A stretch of 64,000 nt of DNA from an uncultured Oscillospiraceae bacterium. Its GTDB lineage: Bacteria > Bacillota > Clostridia > Oscillospirales > Oscillospiraceae. Shown here piece by piece: positions 1-10,500 of this stretch (its first letter is position 1; the number at the start of each line of letters is the position of its first letter). The position numbers and the translations under genes were made by a program. Below the pieces are notes generated by a model that was not told the DNA's origin, searched no databases, and saw only the letters and a list, made by a program, of their open reading frames with translations. The stretch spans positions 124,001 to 188,000 of the forward strand of contig CANQFT010000002.1 of the NCBI GenBank assembly GCA_947599925.1, read 5' to 3'.

Positions 1-47
1 ATCTCCACGTCCTGGGTGGCCTGGGGCACAAGTTGGGTCAGCTTCAT
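1..47 (-). CDS. murE: UDP-MurNAc-tripeptide synthetase MurE, N-terminal fragment (runs off window)
   Basis: Reverse complement from position 47 reads ATG.. MKLTQLVPQATQDVE; position directly downstream of the PBP in a dcw cluster. Confidence 0.55.
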   Translation of the reverse strand, partial: MKLTQLVPQATQDVE

Positions 48-88
48 GGGACAAACAGCCTCCTTCCGCGCTCTCGCGGTCGTTTCAT

Positions 89-2461
89 TCAATCCTGGGT
101 GAAATCGGTGACGTTCTCGGCGAAGGTCACGTCCACCACCGTCCCCGGCTCCACCAGCGTGCCCGGGGCGATGGACTGATAGGCGCACAGGGTGGAGGAG
201 GTGAAGAACTGGGCCGAGCCCGTGCCCCGCATAAAGAGCTTCAGATTGCCCAGCGCCTGCTTCACCGTATCTGGGTCCTTGCCCGCCAGATCCGGCATCT
301 CCACCGCCTCAGTGGGCTTCTCCTCGCCCATGTAGAGCAACACCTCGCTGCCGCCGGGGATCACCGAGCCGGAGGTGGGGATCTGCCCCGTCACCTTCTC
401 GCCGGAGCCGATGAGCCGGTAGGTAAAGCCCTTGGCGGCCAGCACCGGCGCGGCCTGGGCCTCGGTGTACCCCACGCACAGGGGCACCGTGGTGTCCGCG
501 CCGGAGATCTCCTCGGCGGAGTACTGCTTCTCCACGCCCATGTACTCCAGGATCTGCCCCATCAGCGGCCCCGCCATGGGCGCGGCCATGTTGCCGCCGG
601 AGATGTAGGTCCCGCCGGCGGTCCAGGAGCTTCCGGGATAGGAGGGCTTGGGCGTGTCATAGGCCAACAGCACCACGATCTTGGGGTCGTTGGCCGGGGC
701 CACGCCCAGGAAGGACACGATGTAATCGTCCTCGTTCTGGTCCGCGCCGATCTTCTCCGACGTCCCCGTCTTGCCGCCGATGCGGTAGCCCGCCTGGTAG
801 GCGTTCTTCCCCGTGCCCTGCTTGGCGGCCACCACGCCCTCCAGCAGTTCCCGCACCGTCTCGGAGGTCTCCTCGCTGATGACCTGCCGGACCTCGGTGA
901 CGGGGAAGGTGTCCACGATGTCCCCTTGCTCGTCGGTGGTGTAGTCCAGCACATGGGGCACCATCAAATGCCCGCCGTTGACCACGGCGCTGGCGGCGGT
1001 GATGAGCTGGATGGGGGTGATGCGGAAGGTCTGGCCGAAGGAGGCGCTGGCCAGGGAGGTGAGCCCCTCCTTGCTCTCAAAGAATTTCCGGGACCAGATA
1101 TAGCCCTTGTTCTCGCCGTTCAGATCCACATTGGTGGTGGAGAGGAATCCAAAGTCCTCCATGTAGTCGTAAAACTTCTCCGCCCCCAGCTTTTGGCCGA
1201 TCTCGATGAAGGCCGGGTTGCAGGAGTTCCGCACCGCGTCGGCCAGGTTTTGCGCCCCGTGGCCCTCCCGCTTGGAGCAGTGGATGGTCCTGTCGGCCAC
1301 CTGTTTGGCCCCGTTGCAGTAGAAGCTGGTGTTCAGATCCACCACGCCCTCCTCCAGCGCCGAGGCCACCACGATGGACTTGAAGGTAGACCCGGGCTCG
1401 TAGCCGTCGTTGACGCAGCGGTTGGTCCACTGCTTCAAAAGCGCCTCGTTCCGTGCCTTGGTATAGGCCGCCTCGTCCCCGCTGTCCCGCACCGCCTGCA
1501 GCTCCGCCGCGGCCTCCGGGTCGCTGATGGCGAACGGATCGTTCAGGTCATAGTCCGGCGCCGAGGCCATGGCTAAAATGGCCCCGGTGTTGGGCTCCAT
1601 GACGATGCAGAAGCCGCCGTTTTGCACATCGTACTTCTCAATGCCCTCTTTCAGCGCCTTCTCCGCGAAGCCCTGGATGGTGGCGTCGATGGTCAGGTGA
1701 TGGTCCCGTCCGTCCTGGGCGTCGATGAAGTTCTCGTATTTGGACAGCATCTCCGTGCCCTTGGCGTTTTTGGCCGTGACCACGCGGCCCGAAGCGCCGG
1801 AGAGGGCCTGGTCGTAGATCAGCTCCGTGCCATACAGCCCCTGGTTGTCCGTGCCCACAAAGCCCACCACATGGGACGCCAGCGAGCCATAGGGGTAGTA
1901 GCGCTTGCTGTCGGGCTCCAGATAGACCCCGTTGCCCAGCTTGTTTTCCGCGATAAACGCCCGGATGGGCTCGGACTGCTCGCTCTCCAGCTTCCGGGCC
2001 AGCACCTCATACTGGGAGTTGGTCTTCTCCATGCGCTCCAGAATGTCGCCGGCGTCCAGCCCGGTGAGTTCGGCCAACCCCTGGGCGATGTAATTCTTGT
2101 TCAGGTTTGGTTCCGCGTCCTTGCCCTGGGCGATCTTCTCGTCGTTGGCGGCGATGGCGGCGGCCAGATCCTTGGGGGAGAGGACCAAATTCTGCACCGT
2201 GGCGGAGATGGAGAGGATGTTGCCCTCGGCGTCGTAGATCCGGCCCCGCTCGGCGCTGACGGCCAGGTCCCTTGTCTGCTGGTCCACCGCCCTGCGCTGG
2301 AGCTCCTCGTGCTGGTCGATCTGCAGCTCCCAAAGCCGCGCCGCCAGCGGCACGAACACCAGCGCGCCGAACACCACCATCAGCACCACCGTGCGCCAAA
2401 AGACCCGCTGTTTGTTGTGCCGGTCATCCACCCGCTCCTTGCGCGCCCTCTCCCGCTCCAC
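89..2461 (-). CDS. Penicillin-binding transpeptidase with C-terminal PASTA domains (SpoVD/PBP2-like)
   Basis: ORF 790 aa; N-terminal TM, transpeptidase motifs (GSTFKS, KTGTS), PASTA-like tail; dcw neighbourhood. Confidence 0.9.
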   Translation of the reverse strand: MERERARKERVDDRHNKQRVFWRTVVLMVVFGALVFVPLAARLWELQIDQHEELQRRAVDQQTRDLAVSAERGRIYDAEGNILSISATVQNLVLSPKDLAAAIAANDEKIAQGKDAEPNLNKNYIAQGLAELTGLDAGDILERMEKTNSQYEVLARKLESEQSEPIRAFIAENKLGNGVYLEPDSKRYYPYGSLASHVVGFVGTDNQGLYGTELIYDQALSGASGRVVTAKNAKGTEMLSKYENFIDAQDGRDHHLTIDATIQGFAEKALKEGIEKYDVQNGGFCIVMEPNTGAILAMASAPDYDLNDPFAISDPEAAAELQAVRDSGDEAAYTKARNEALLKQWTNRCVNDGYEPGSTFKSIVVASALEEGVVDLNTSFYCNGAKQVADRTIHCSKREGHGAQNLADAVRNSCNPAFIEIGQKLGAEKFYDYMEDFGFLSTTNVDLNGENKGYIWSRKFFESKEGLTSLASASFGQTFRITPIQLITAASAVVNGGHLMVPHVLDYTTDEQGDIVDTFPVTEVRQVISEETSETVRELLEGVVAAKQGTGKNAYQAGYRIGGKTGTSEKIGADQNEDDYIVSFLGVAPANDPKIVVLLAYDTPKPSYPGSSWTAGGTYISGGNMAAPMAGPLMGQILEYMGVEKQYSAEEISGADTTVPLCVGYTEAQAAPVLAAKGFTYRLIGSGEKVTGQIPTSGSVIPGGSEVLLYMGEEKPTEAVEMPDLAGKDPDTVKQALGNLKLFMRGTGSAQFFTSSTLCAYQSIAPGTLVEPGTVVDVTFAENVTDFTQD

Positions 2462-2569
2462 GAAAAGCCCCCTCCTTTCTCTCCGGCTGTAAAACTGGAA
2501 AATGGGCGCAAGAAAAGGTTATTTTCTTACGCCCGTCTCTGTATGGTTCGTCCCAACTATATGGTCCGG

Positions 2570-3118
2570 TCACTGGAAAAATTCCACCAGATTGTCCACC
2601 GTCTGTCCCACCTCGCCCCACAGGTCCTCGCCCTGGTCCACATCGGCGTAGAACTTGGCGCTGTCCGGCTCGGAGAGGTTCAGGGTCACGATCTGCCCCG
2701 GCTGGGGCTGGACCATCAGCCCGGAGGCCGCCACCTGCTCCTCCACGGTCTTCAGATCGAAGCACAGCTCGTACTCCGTGCGGAGCTTGGCGTTTTCCTC
2801 GCTGAGCGTCTCCCCCTCGCCCCGCAGATGGACAATCTGGTCGGAGACCTGGGCGACCTGGGCATAGCCCGACAGCAGCAGGACCGCCATCACCGCCACC
2901 AGCACGAAGCCGATGACCGCCGTGGGGGCCACGTAGCCCGCGGCCCGGACCCTGGCCCGCTCCCGCGCCGCGTGGCGCTCTCTGGTGCGGATGCGGGGCT
3001 GGTCCTCTTCCCGCTCCAGACCGCCGGGGGCGTAGGCCGGGTCATAGGCCACGTTGCCATAGGTCTTGGGATAGGGGATCGCGCGCCGTGCGCTTGCACT
3101 TGCCGCCATATCGCTCAC
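2570..3118 (-). CDS. ftsL: FtsL-like septum/cell division protein
   Basis: Single TM followed by coiled coil (QVAQVSDQIVHLRGEGETLSEENAKLRTEYEL) between rsmH and PBP. Confidence 0.65.
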   Translation of the reverse strand: MSDMAASASARRAIPYPKTYGNVAYDPAYAPGGLEREEDQPRIRTRERHAARERARVRAAGYVAPTAVIGFVLVAVMAVLLLSGYAQVAQVSDQIVHLRGEGETLSEENAKLRTEYELCFDLKTVEEQVAASGLMVQPQPGQIVTLNLSEPDSAKFYADVDQGEDLWGEVGQTVDNLVEFFQ

Positions 3119-3152
3119 ATCTCCTTCGTAAAAAACCGCCCGTTCTCTGTTT

Positions 3153-4109
3153 TCATCGTTTTTCCGCCACGCGCAGCTTGGCGCTGCGGGCCCTGGGGTT
3201 GCGCGCCAACTCCTCCGGCCCCGGCGCGATGGGCTTGCGGCCCACCAGCGTCAGACTGGGCTTTTTGCCGCAGACGCACACCGGGAACTCCGGCGGACAG
3301 GTACAGCCCTTGCAGTGTTTCTGAAAGCCCGTTTTCACAAGCCGGTCCTCCAGAGAGTGAAAGCTGATCACCGCCAGCCGTCCGCCGGGGGCCAGCCGCT
3401 CCACCGCCTGGTCGATCATCTCAGGAATGGCCTCCAGCTCGCCGTTGACGGCGCATCGGATGGCCTGAAAGCTCCGCTTGGCCGGGTGCTGTTTCTCCCG
3501 CAGGGCCGCCGGAGGCATCGCGGCGCGGATCAGCTCCACCAGCTCCAGGGTGGTCTCGATGGGCCCGCTCTCCCGCGCCTTGACGATCCGCCGGGCGATG
3601 GCGGGGGCGTATCTCTCCTCGCCGTAGCGGTACAAAATGTCCCGCAGGGCCTCCTGGGACCAGGTGTTCACCACCTGCCAGGCCGTCAACGCCTGGCTGG
3701 TGTCCATCCGCATATCCAGCGGCGCGTCGTGGGTGTAGGAAAAGCCCCGGCTGGGGTCGTCCAGCTGCGGGGAGGACACCCCCAGATCAAAGAGCATCCC
3801 ATCCGCTTTGTCCACACCGGCCCGGTCCAGCAGATCCCCCAGGTCGGCAAAGTTGCCCCGGACCAGCGTCACCTTGTCCATGTGCCCCGCCAGACGCTCC
3901 GGCGCGGCCTCCAGGGCGGCGGCGTCCCTGTCGATGCCCACGAGCCGCCCGGTGGTCAGGGCCTTGACGATCTCCAGCGCGTGCCCCGCCCGGCCCAGGG
4001 TCCCGTCTACATATACCCCGTCGGGCCGGATGTTCAGCGCGGCCACAGCCTCGTGGAGCAGCACGCTCTCGTGCCCAAAGTTCCCCGCCGGGCCTCCTCT
4101 GCCCTCCAT
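3153..4109 (-). CDS. rsmH: 16S rRNA (cytosine1402-N4)-methyltransferase RsmH
   Basis: FGHESVLLHEAV...VDGTLGRAGHA...ISFHSLEDRLVK; ATG overlaps mraZ stop (TGATG). Confidence 0.95.
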   Translation of the reverse strand: MEGRGGPAGNFGHESVLLHEAVAALNIRPDGVYVDGTLGRAGHALEIVKALTTGRLVGIDRDAAALEAAPERLAGHMDKVTLVRGNFADLGDLLDRAGVDKADGMLFDLGVSSPQLDDPSRGFSYTHDAPLDMRMDTSQALTAWQVVNTWSQEALRDILYRYGEERYAPAIARRIVKARESGPIETTLELVELIRAAMPPAALREKQHPAKRSFQAIRCAVNGELEAIPEMIDQAVERLAPGGRLAVISFHSLEDRLVKTGFQKHCKGCTCPPEFPVCVCGKKPSLTLVGRKPIAPGPEELARNPRARSAKLRVAEKR

Positions 4110-4531
4110 CAGTAGTCCAGGGCCTCCATCAGCTGGGCCATCTTCTCCGGGGTCATCTCCTCGTCGCTGGCCCGCCAGCTGGCCAGGTCCCATATCTCGG
4201 CGCGGTTGTGGACCCCGATGATGGCCACGTCCTTGCCGATGCCCGCGTAGGTCTTCAGCCGGGCCGGGATGCTGATGCGGCCCTGGGAGTCCGGGCGGCA
4301 CTTGACGGCGTTGGCGAACAGAGGCCGCATCTTTCGGCCCTGGCTCACCGGCAGGCTGGCGAATTTCTCGGTAAACACCTGCCAGCTCGCCTCCGGGTAG
4401 AGGGCCAGACAGCGGTCCACCCCCATGGTGAGGTAGCACTCCGCGCCCAGATCGTCCTGGAGCCTGGCGGGGAGCATGAGCCGGTCCTTGGCGTCCAGAC
4501 TGCGCTCGAACGTGCCGGTGATGCTGCCCAT
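4109..4531 (-). CDS. mraZ: Transcriptional regulator MraZ
   Basis: MGSITGTFERSLDAKDRLMLPARLQDDLG...; first gene of dcw cluster. Confidence 0.95.
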   Translation of the reverse strand: MGSITGTFERSLDAKDRLMLPARLQDDLGAECYLTMGVDRCLALYPEASWQVFTEKFASLPVSQGRKMRPLFANAVKCRPDSQGRISIPARLKTYAGIGKDVAIIGVHNRAEIWDLASWRASDEEMTPEKMAQLMEALDY

Positions 4532-4577
4532 GCCTCCCCCTCCTTTGCTCCACTTTTCTCCAAAAGGGGATACTTAT

Positions 4578-4633
4578 CCCCCACTTTGTCCCACTACCAT
4601 CCCTAGTATAGCCTGTCCCCAGTGGAATTGCAA
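4578..4633 (-). promoter_or_regulatory. mraZ promoter with GTGGG MraZ boxes
   Basis: Minus strand TTGCAA(4628-4633)-17-TATACT(4605-4610), then GTGGGacaaaGTGGG (4580-4594), two boxes at 10-nt period. Confidence 0.75.
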
Positions 4634-4816
4634 GGACTTTTTGGAATTTTTTTCACGGCTCTTGAAAATATTTTTCATCATTTCCGGGGTTTTTCTATAT
4701 TTTGTGCAAAGATTTGTGTTTGACTACAAGATATAGGGTCTCCCTCCGTTTGACGGCGGCACAGGGCCGTGGTATACTCCTATATACAAACGCGTGCCCG
4801 GAGGGAGGGGAAGTCG

Positions 4817-5842
4817 GTGGAGCCGCTGAAACAGCTGGTCATTCCTCTTTTGTCGTGGTACAATGACGCCAAGCGGGACCTCCCCTGGCGCCGGGACCGG
4901 GACCCCTACCACATCTGGGTCAGCGAGATCATGCTCCAGCAGACCAGAGTGGCCGCCGCGGTGGACCACTACATCCGCTTTCTGGAGCGCTTCCCCACCG
5001 TCCAGGCCTTGGCCCAGGCGGAGGAGGACGCGCTGATGAAGTGCTGGCAGGGCCTGGGGTACTACTCCCGCGCCCGCAACCTCCAAAGAGCCGCCCAGGT
5101 CATCCTGTCCGACCACGGCGGCGTCTTTCCCCGTGACTACGCCGCTGTCCGGGCCCTGCCCGGCGTGGGGGACTACACCGCCGGCGCCATCTGCTCCATC
5201 GCCTTCGGCCTCCCCAGAGCCGCCGTGGACGGCAACGTCCTGCGGGTGGTGGCCCGCCTCACCGCCGACGGTCGGGACGTCTCCCAGCCCCAGGTGAGGC
5301 GCCAGGTGGCCGCCGCGCTGGAGCAGATCATGCCGGTCAAGGCCCCTGGGGAGTTCAACCAGGCCCTGATGGAATTGGGGGCCACGGTGTGTCTGCCAAA
5401 CGGCGCGCCCCTGTGCCAGACCTGTCCCGCCGGGGACTTCTGCCGGGCCCGGCGGGAGGGGCTGACGGCCCTTCTCCCCGTCAAGACCGCCAAACGCCCC
5501 CGCCGGGTAGAGGAGCGGCAAGTCTACCTCCTCTTCCGCCAGGGGCGCGTGGCCCTTCGCAAGCGCCCGGACAAGGGCCTGCTGGCGGGGCTCTGGGAGT
5601 TCCCCAACGCCCTGGAGGGGGAGCCGCCCCCTCTGGCCCTGCCGCCCCTCACCTTTGTGGGCGCGGCCCGGCACATCTTCACCCATCTGGAGTGGCATAT
5701 GCGCGCCTACGCCGGAGCCTTGCCCCAGGCGCGGCTGCCCCAGGGCTGGGTCTGGGCCGGCAGGACGGACCTGACGCGAACATACTCCCTGCCCAGCGCC
5801 TTTGCCCCTTTCCTGGACGGGGTATACCGGCAGCTCAACTAG
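4817..5842 (+). CDS. mutY: A/G-specific adenine glycosylase MutY
   Basis: ILSWYNDAKRDLPWRR...LQQTRV...GVGDYTAGAI...; GTG start at 4817 after GGAGGGG RBS; promoter TTGACG(4750)-17-TATACT(4773). Confidence 0.92.
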   Translation: MEPLKQLVIPLLSWYNDAKRDLPWRRDRDPYHIWVSEIMLQQTRVAAAVDHYIRFLERFPTVQALAQAEEDALMKCWQGLGYYSRARNLQRAAQVILSDHGGVFPRDYAAVRALPGVGDYTAGAICSIAFGLPRAAVDGNVLRVVARLTADGRDVSQPQVRRQVAAALEQIMPVKAPGEFNQALMELGATVCLPNGAPLCQTCPAGDFCRARREGLTALLPVKTAKRPRRVEERQVYLLFRQGRVALRKRPDKGLLAGLWEFPNALEGEPPPLALPPLTFVGAARHIFTHLEWHMRAYAGALPQARLPQGWVWAGRTDLTRTYSLPSAFAPFLDGVYRQLN

Positions 5843-6016
5843 CCCCGGCGGGCCCCGCCCGCCCCCTCTCGGGCCCCACATCTCACGAAAAGGTGGCATC
5901 CCCATGGCAAAGTTCTCCCTTCCCCACAGCGCCACAGGCCCCTCCAAGGCCGCCGGCGGCCCCTGCCCCGTCCCACGCCCCAGGCGCCGGACGCCCGGCC
6001 CGACCCCCAAAACGCC

Positions 6017-6892
6017 GTGAGGTGTACCCTCTGTCCCCGCCGCTGTGACGCCCTGCGCACCCAGACCCGCGGCGACGGCCACTGCCGCCAGCCCAGCCTG
6101 CCCGTGGTGGCCCGCGCGGGACTGCACCGCTGGGAGGAGCCCGTCATTTCCGGCAGCCGCGGCACGGGCGCGGTGTTCTTCTCCGGCTGCCCTCTGGACT
6201 GCGTCTTTTGCCAGAACGACCCCATCAGCCACCAGGGACTTGGCAAGACCGTCCCGGTGGACCGCCTCGCGGAGATCTTCCGGGAGCTGGAGGCCCAGGG
6301 CGCCCACAGCATCGACCTGGTCAGCCCCACCCCCTTCGCCCACATCCTGCCCGCCGCCATCGAGCGAAGCGGCGTGGCCATCCCCTTCGTGTGGAACTCC
6401 GGCGGCTACGACACGGTGGAGACCGTCCGGGCCATGGCGCCCTACATCCAGGTGTGGCTTCCCGACCTGAAATACCTCTCGCCGGACCGCGCCGCGCGGT
6501 ACTCCGGCGCCGCCGACTACCCCGCCGCGGCCACCGCCGCCATCCGGGAGATGTACGCCCTCTCCGGCCCCTGCGTGGTGGAGGGCGGTCTGCTGAGGCG
6601 GGGCCTTCTCATCCGCCACCTTCTCCTGCCCGGCGGCGTGGGGGAGGCCAAGGCGGTCATGGACTGGGTGGCGGAGACCTTCCCCGCCGGCAGCGTGCTC
6701 TTTTCCCTGATGGGACAATACATACCCCTCGCCCGCTCCTCGGACTTTCCGGAGATCCACCGTTTCCCGCGCCCCAGCGAGCGGCGCGCCGCGGCGGAGT
6801 ATATGGCCGCTCTGGACCTTCCCGGCTTTACCCAGGACGCCGCCTCCGCGGACGAGACCTTCATTCCCCCTTTCGATTTGACTGGAGTGTAG
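6017..6892 (+). CDS. Radical SAM protein (PflA-like activating enzyme family)
   Basis: CTLCPRRC...GTGAVFFSGCPLDCVFCQN motif (CxxxxxCxFC-type cluster). Confidence 0.8.
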   Translation: MRCTLCPRRCDALRTQTRGDGHCRQPSLPVVARAGLHRWEEPVISGSRGTGAVFFSGCPLDCVFCQNDPISHQGLGKTVPVDRLAEIFRELEAQGAHSIDLVSPTPFAHILPAAIERSGVAIPFVWNSGGYDTVETVRAMAPYIQVWLPDLKYLSPDRAARYSGAADYPAAATAAIREMYALSGPCVVEGGLLRRGLLIRHLLLPGGVGEAKAVMDWVAETFPAGSVLFSLMGQYIPLARSSDFPEIHRFPRPSERRAAAEYMAALDLPGFTQDAASADETFIPPFDLTGV

Positions 6893-6896
6893 CGCA

Positions 6897-8306
6897 ATGT
6901 CAACTCTCTCGCCCCAGGGCCGCCTCCGGGCCGTGTGGCTCCTGTCCTGGCCCGCCATCATCGAGCAGATCCTTGCCACCATGGTCAGCTATGTGGACAC
7001 GGCCATGGTGGGCGCGCTGGGCATGACCGCCTCCGCCGCCGTCAGCGTCAACGCCGCCCCCATATGGCTCATCGGCGGCATCCTGGCCGGCGTGGGCACC
7101 GGCTACGCCGTGCAGGTGTCCCACGCCGTGGGTGCCGGGGACCACGACCAGGCCAAGGCCGTCATCCGCCAGGGCGTGCTGGCCGCCCTGGCCTGCGGCG
7201 TGTTCTCCTTCGCCCTCTACCGCTGCCTGGCCTGGCACATCCCCTTTTGGCTCGGCGCGGAGGGCCCGGTGCTGACCGAGGCCCGGCGCTACCTCCGGGT
7301 CTACACCTACGCCCTTCTCTTCCAGGGCGGCAGCACCATCTTCTCCGCCGTTCTGCGCTGTATGGGCAACACAAAAACGCCCTTGCTGCTGAACACCGCC
7401 GCCAACCTCCTCAACGTCGTCTTCAACTTCTTCTTCATCTACCCCACCCGTCCGGTCTCCATCCTGGGCCTGCGCTTCACCGTCCCCGGCGCCGGCATGG
7501 GGGTGGCGGGGGCGGCCCTGGGGACGGTGCTGGCCTGGGCCTTCGCCGGCTTCACCATCACCTGGGCCGCGCTGCGCCAGGGCCCGCGGTACACCATCCG
7601 CCGGGGCGAGAGCTTCCGGCCCAGCCGGACCATCATCGCCCAGGCCGTGCGCCTGGGCCTGCCCTCCGCGGCGGAGCGGGCCATGGTGAACATCGGCCAG
7701 GTGGCCATGACGGGCGTCGTGGCCTCCATCGACACCGGCGTGGCCCTGGCCGCCAACCAGATCGCCACCACCGCCGAGGGCCTTTGCTACCTGCCCGCCT
7801 ACGGCATCGCCTCCGCCTCCACCGCCATGGTGGGCCAGAGCGTGGGGGCCGAGGACAAAGAGGGCGCCCGCGCCTTTGGCGCCCTCAGCGCCAAGCTGGG
7901 CTTTCTCCTGTGCGTGGGCACCGCCCTCGCCCTCTTCCTCTTCGCCCGCCCTCTGGCCTCCCTCTTCAATAGCGACCCCGCCGTGGTATCCGAGGCGGCC
8001 CGCGTGCTCCGGGTGGTCTCGGTGGCCGAGCCCTTCTTCGCCCTCTCCATCATCTACACCGGCGCCCTCCGGGGCGCCCGGGACGTGAAAGCCCCCATGT
8101 TCATCAGCCTCATCTGTATGTGGGGCCTCCGCATCCCTCTGGCCCCCGCGCTGGTCTACGGCCTGGGCATGGGGCTCTCCGGCGTCTGGATCGCCATGAG
8201 CTGTGACATTATCCTGCGGGGTCTCCTGTGCGCCTGGCGCTGGCACAGCGCCCGCTGGGAGCGCCGCGCCTTTCCCCAGGTCGATGCGCCCGGCCCGGCG
8301 GCGTGA
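6897..8306 (+). CDS. MATE family efflux transporter
   Basis: 469 aa, 12-TM-like; LSWPAIIEQILATMVSYVDTAMVG. Confidence 0.9.
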   Translation: MSTLSPQGRLRAVWLLSWPAIIEQILATMVSYVDTAMVGALGMTASAAVSVNAAPIWLIGGILAGVGTGYAVQVSHAVGAGDHDQAKAVIRQGVLAALACGVFSFALYRCLAWHIPFWLGAEGPVLTEARRYLRVYTYALLFQGGSTIFSAVLRCMGNTKTPLLLNTAANLLNVVFNFFFIYPTRPVSILGLRFTVPGAGMGVAGAALGTVLAWAFAGFTITWAALRQGPRYTIRRGESFRPSRTIIAQAVRLGLPSAAERAMVNIGQVAMTGVVASIDTGVALAANQIATTAEGLCYLPAYGIASASTAMVGQSVGAEDKEGARAFGALSAKLGFLLCVGTALALFLFARPLASLFNSDPAVVSEAARVLRVVSVAEPFFALSIIYTGALRGARDVKAPMFISLICMWGLRIPLAPALVYGLGMGLSGVWIAMSCDIILRGLLCAWRWHSARWERRAFPQVDAPGPAA

Positions 8307-8378
8307 GACCGCCTGGCCCGGAACTGTCCCCGCGGCCTTGACCAACGCGACCCGTCGCGGTCTGGAGGTGTCCCATCC

Positions 8379-10235
8379 ATGTCTTTTGTTTTGAATGTCG
8401 GCGCGGTGCTGGGGGTGTCTCTCGCCCTCTCCCTGCGCGTTCGGGACAGCCTGGTCCGCACCGTCCCCATCACCCTGTGCTCCACCTTTCTGCTGCTCTA
8501 TGTCCTCGCCTTCTTCCGCGCCATGGCCTGGATCGACGGCCTTTCGGCCCTCTGCCTGTCGGTCCTTCTGGCCCTTTTCATCCGCCAGGCCCGGCGGCGG
8601 GGTCTCCGCCAATGCCTCCGGACCGCCCTGGCCCCGCTCCGGGATGCCCAGGTCTGGATCAACCTGGCGATCCTGGTCGCCATCGTTTTGCTGGTCCACC
8701 ACCGCCAGATCCTGGAGTGGGACGGTTACAGCTTCTGGGGCGCGGACATCAAGAGCCTCTTCTACCGCGGCGGCTTCGCGGAGAAAAACAGCAACGTGGC
8801 CCCTGGGTTCGGGGACTACCCGCCCATGCTCCAGCTGGCGGTGTGGTGGTTTTTGCACCTCTTCGGCAGTTGCCACGAGGGGCTGATGTTCGGCGGCTAC
8901 TACCTCTTCGGGACCGCCCTGCTCCTGAGCCTCACCGCCCACCTCCGCCTCTCCGGGCCCGCGCGAAAGCTGGCGGGCGGCGTCCTCTGCGGCGGGGCGC
9001 TCTTTCTCCTCCCCAGCGTGGCCGACGTCTCCTGGTATCGCGCCCTGTACGCCGACCCCATCATGGGCATCCTCTTCGGCTGTCTGCTGGTGGAGATCTT
9101 CTTCCGCCGAGACCGCGCCCAGGGCTACACCCTCTACCGCCTCTGCGTCCTCACCGCCTCCCTCTGCCTCACCAAGACCATCGGCCCTCTGTGGGCGGCC
9201 TTCGCCCTCTTGTTCCTGCTGGTGTGGCGGGGCTGGAACGCCGGGACCCTCAAGCGGTCCGCCGTCATGCTGGCCGTGGGCGGGGTCAGCTGGGGGTCCT
9301 GGACCGTCTTCTGCCGGCTCCTGGCCCGCGGGTCCTACCTGACCCAGCGGGTAGGCCCCTCCGTGGGCGCCCGGCTGGAGGAGCTTCTCCGGGGCGACTT
9401 CCTCTCCTCCGGGGACAACCTGGCCATCCTCCGCTCCTTTGGCCGGGCCTTTTTGACCGCGCCCGCCCACCGGGAGCACACCTGGGCCCTGGACCTGAGC
9501 CCCTGCCTGGTACTGCTGTCCATCCTGGCGCTGTTTCTGATCTTCTGGCGGGTGGGCTGGCTCACCGGGCGCCAGACGGCCCGGCTCTCCGGCTTCTTCC
9601 TGGCCCTCTGCGCCGTGACCGGCCTCGTCCTCCTCTGGGGCCACCTCACCATCTTCTACGGCGAGAGCCAGTACACCGACCCCCTCAACATGGTCGCCAC
9701 CATGACCCGCTACGGCTGCCCCGCCGCCACGGGCTTCCTCATGCTGGCCTTTGCCGTCGCCGCCCATCACCTGCCCCTCCGCGCCCGGCCCCTGAAGGCC
9801 TCCCTCGCCGCCTGGCTGCCCCTGCTGTTGATCCTCTCCTCCGCCAGCTACCGCGACGCGGCCAACTGCCTCATCCCCGGCGCGGACCCCCTCGACCCCC
9901 AGCGCCTGGCCCTGCGGGCCCAGTACCAGAGCGCCATGTCCGGCTTCCTGGACGACGTGGCCCGGACCGTCCCCTTGGAGGGCCAGGGCCAGCGGGTACT
10001 GCTCCTGATCGACGACAGCCACTATAACCCCATCATCTCCTACTGCGCCTCCCCCGTCTCCGTCCAGAACGTCCCCGCCGCCCAGCTCCAACCCTTCACC
10101 GCCCAAAACCTGGCCGACTTCCTGGCGCGCTCCGGCGCCCGCTGGCTCTACGTCCAGGACGCGCCGGAGGAAGCCCTTTCCGCTCTCGCGGCCCTCGTCC
10201 CCGGCTTCCGCCCCCGCGCCCTCTGCCCGATCTAG
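8379..10235 (+). CDS. Polytopic membrane protein, possible GT-C-type glycosyltransferase
   Basis: 618 aa, many TM segments; WDGYSFWGADIKSLFY. Confidence 0.55.
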   Translation: MSFVLNVGAVLGVSLALSLRVRDSLVRTVPITLCSTFLLLYVLAFFRAMAWIDGLSALCLSVLLALFIRQARRRGLRQCLRTALAPLRDAQVWINLAILVAIVLLVHHRQILEWDGYSFWGADIKSLFYRGGFAEKNSNVAPGFGDYPPMLQLAVWWFLHLFGSCHEGLMFGGYYLFGTALLLSLTAHLRLSGPARKLAGGVLCGGALFLLPSVADVSWYRALYADPIMGILFGCLLVEIFFRRDRAQGYTLYRLCVLTASLCLTKTIGPLWAAFALLFLLVWRGWNAGTLKRSAVMLAVGGVSWGSWTVFCRLLARGSYLTQRVGPSVGARLEELLRGDFLSSGDNLAILRSFGRAFLTAPAHREHTWALDLSPCLVLLSILALFLIFWRVGWLTGRQTARLSGFFLALCAVTGLVLLWGHLTIFYGESQYTDPLNMVATMTRYGCPAATGFLMLAFAVAAHHLPLRARPLKASLAAWLPLLLILSSASYRDAANCLIPGADPLDPQRLALRAQYQSAMSGFLDDVARTVPLEGQGQRVLLLIDDSHYNPIISYCASPVSVQNVPAAQLQPFTAQNLADFLARSGARWLYVQDAPEEALSALAALVPGFRPRALCPI

Positions 10236-10255
10236 CCGCCGCCATGTTTCCCCAT

Positions 10256-10295
10256 AAAAAGAGACCACAGGGCGCACCCCCGTGGTCTCTTTTTT
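10256..10295. terminator. Rho-independent terminator
   Basis: aaaaagagaccac agggcgcaccccc gtggtctcttttttt. Confidence 0.85.
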
Positions 10296-10353
10296 GCCGC
10301 GCAAAACGAAAACCGCCAAAAGGCCCATAAAATCGAACCTTTCAGCGGTTTCC

Positions 10354-10430
10354 TGGTACGCCCGAAGGGACTCGAACCCCCAACATTCAGAACCGGAATC
10401 TGACGCTCTATCCAATTGAACTACGGACGC
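10354..10430 (-). tRNA. tRNA-Arg (CCG), CCA encoded
   Basis: Cloverleaf GCGTCCGTAGTTCAATTGGATAGAGCGTCAGATTCCGGTTCTGAATGTTGGGGGTTCGAGTCCCTTCGGGCGTACCA. Confidence 0.93.
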
Positions 10431-10500
10431 GTACCTGCCGCCGATCCCTCGGCGGCAAGAGGTATTATAGCACGCCTGGAGCAAAGAATCAAGTCTTTTT

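Noticed and set aside
4724-10484. Very long antisense ORFs (752 and 1194 aa)
   Set aside because: High-GC shadow ORFs opposite well-supported genes; Gly/His/Gly-Gln-rich with no recognisable domains. The same applies to 19030..20910 and 20935..24123 on the minus strand.
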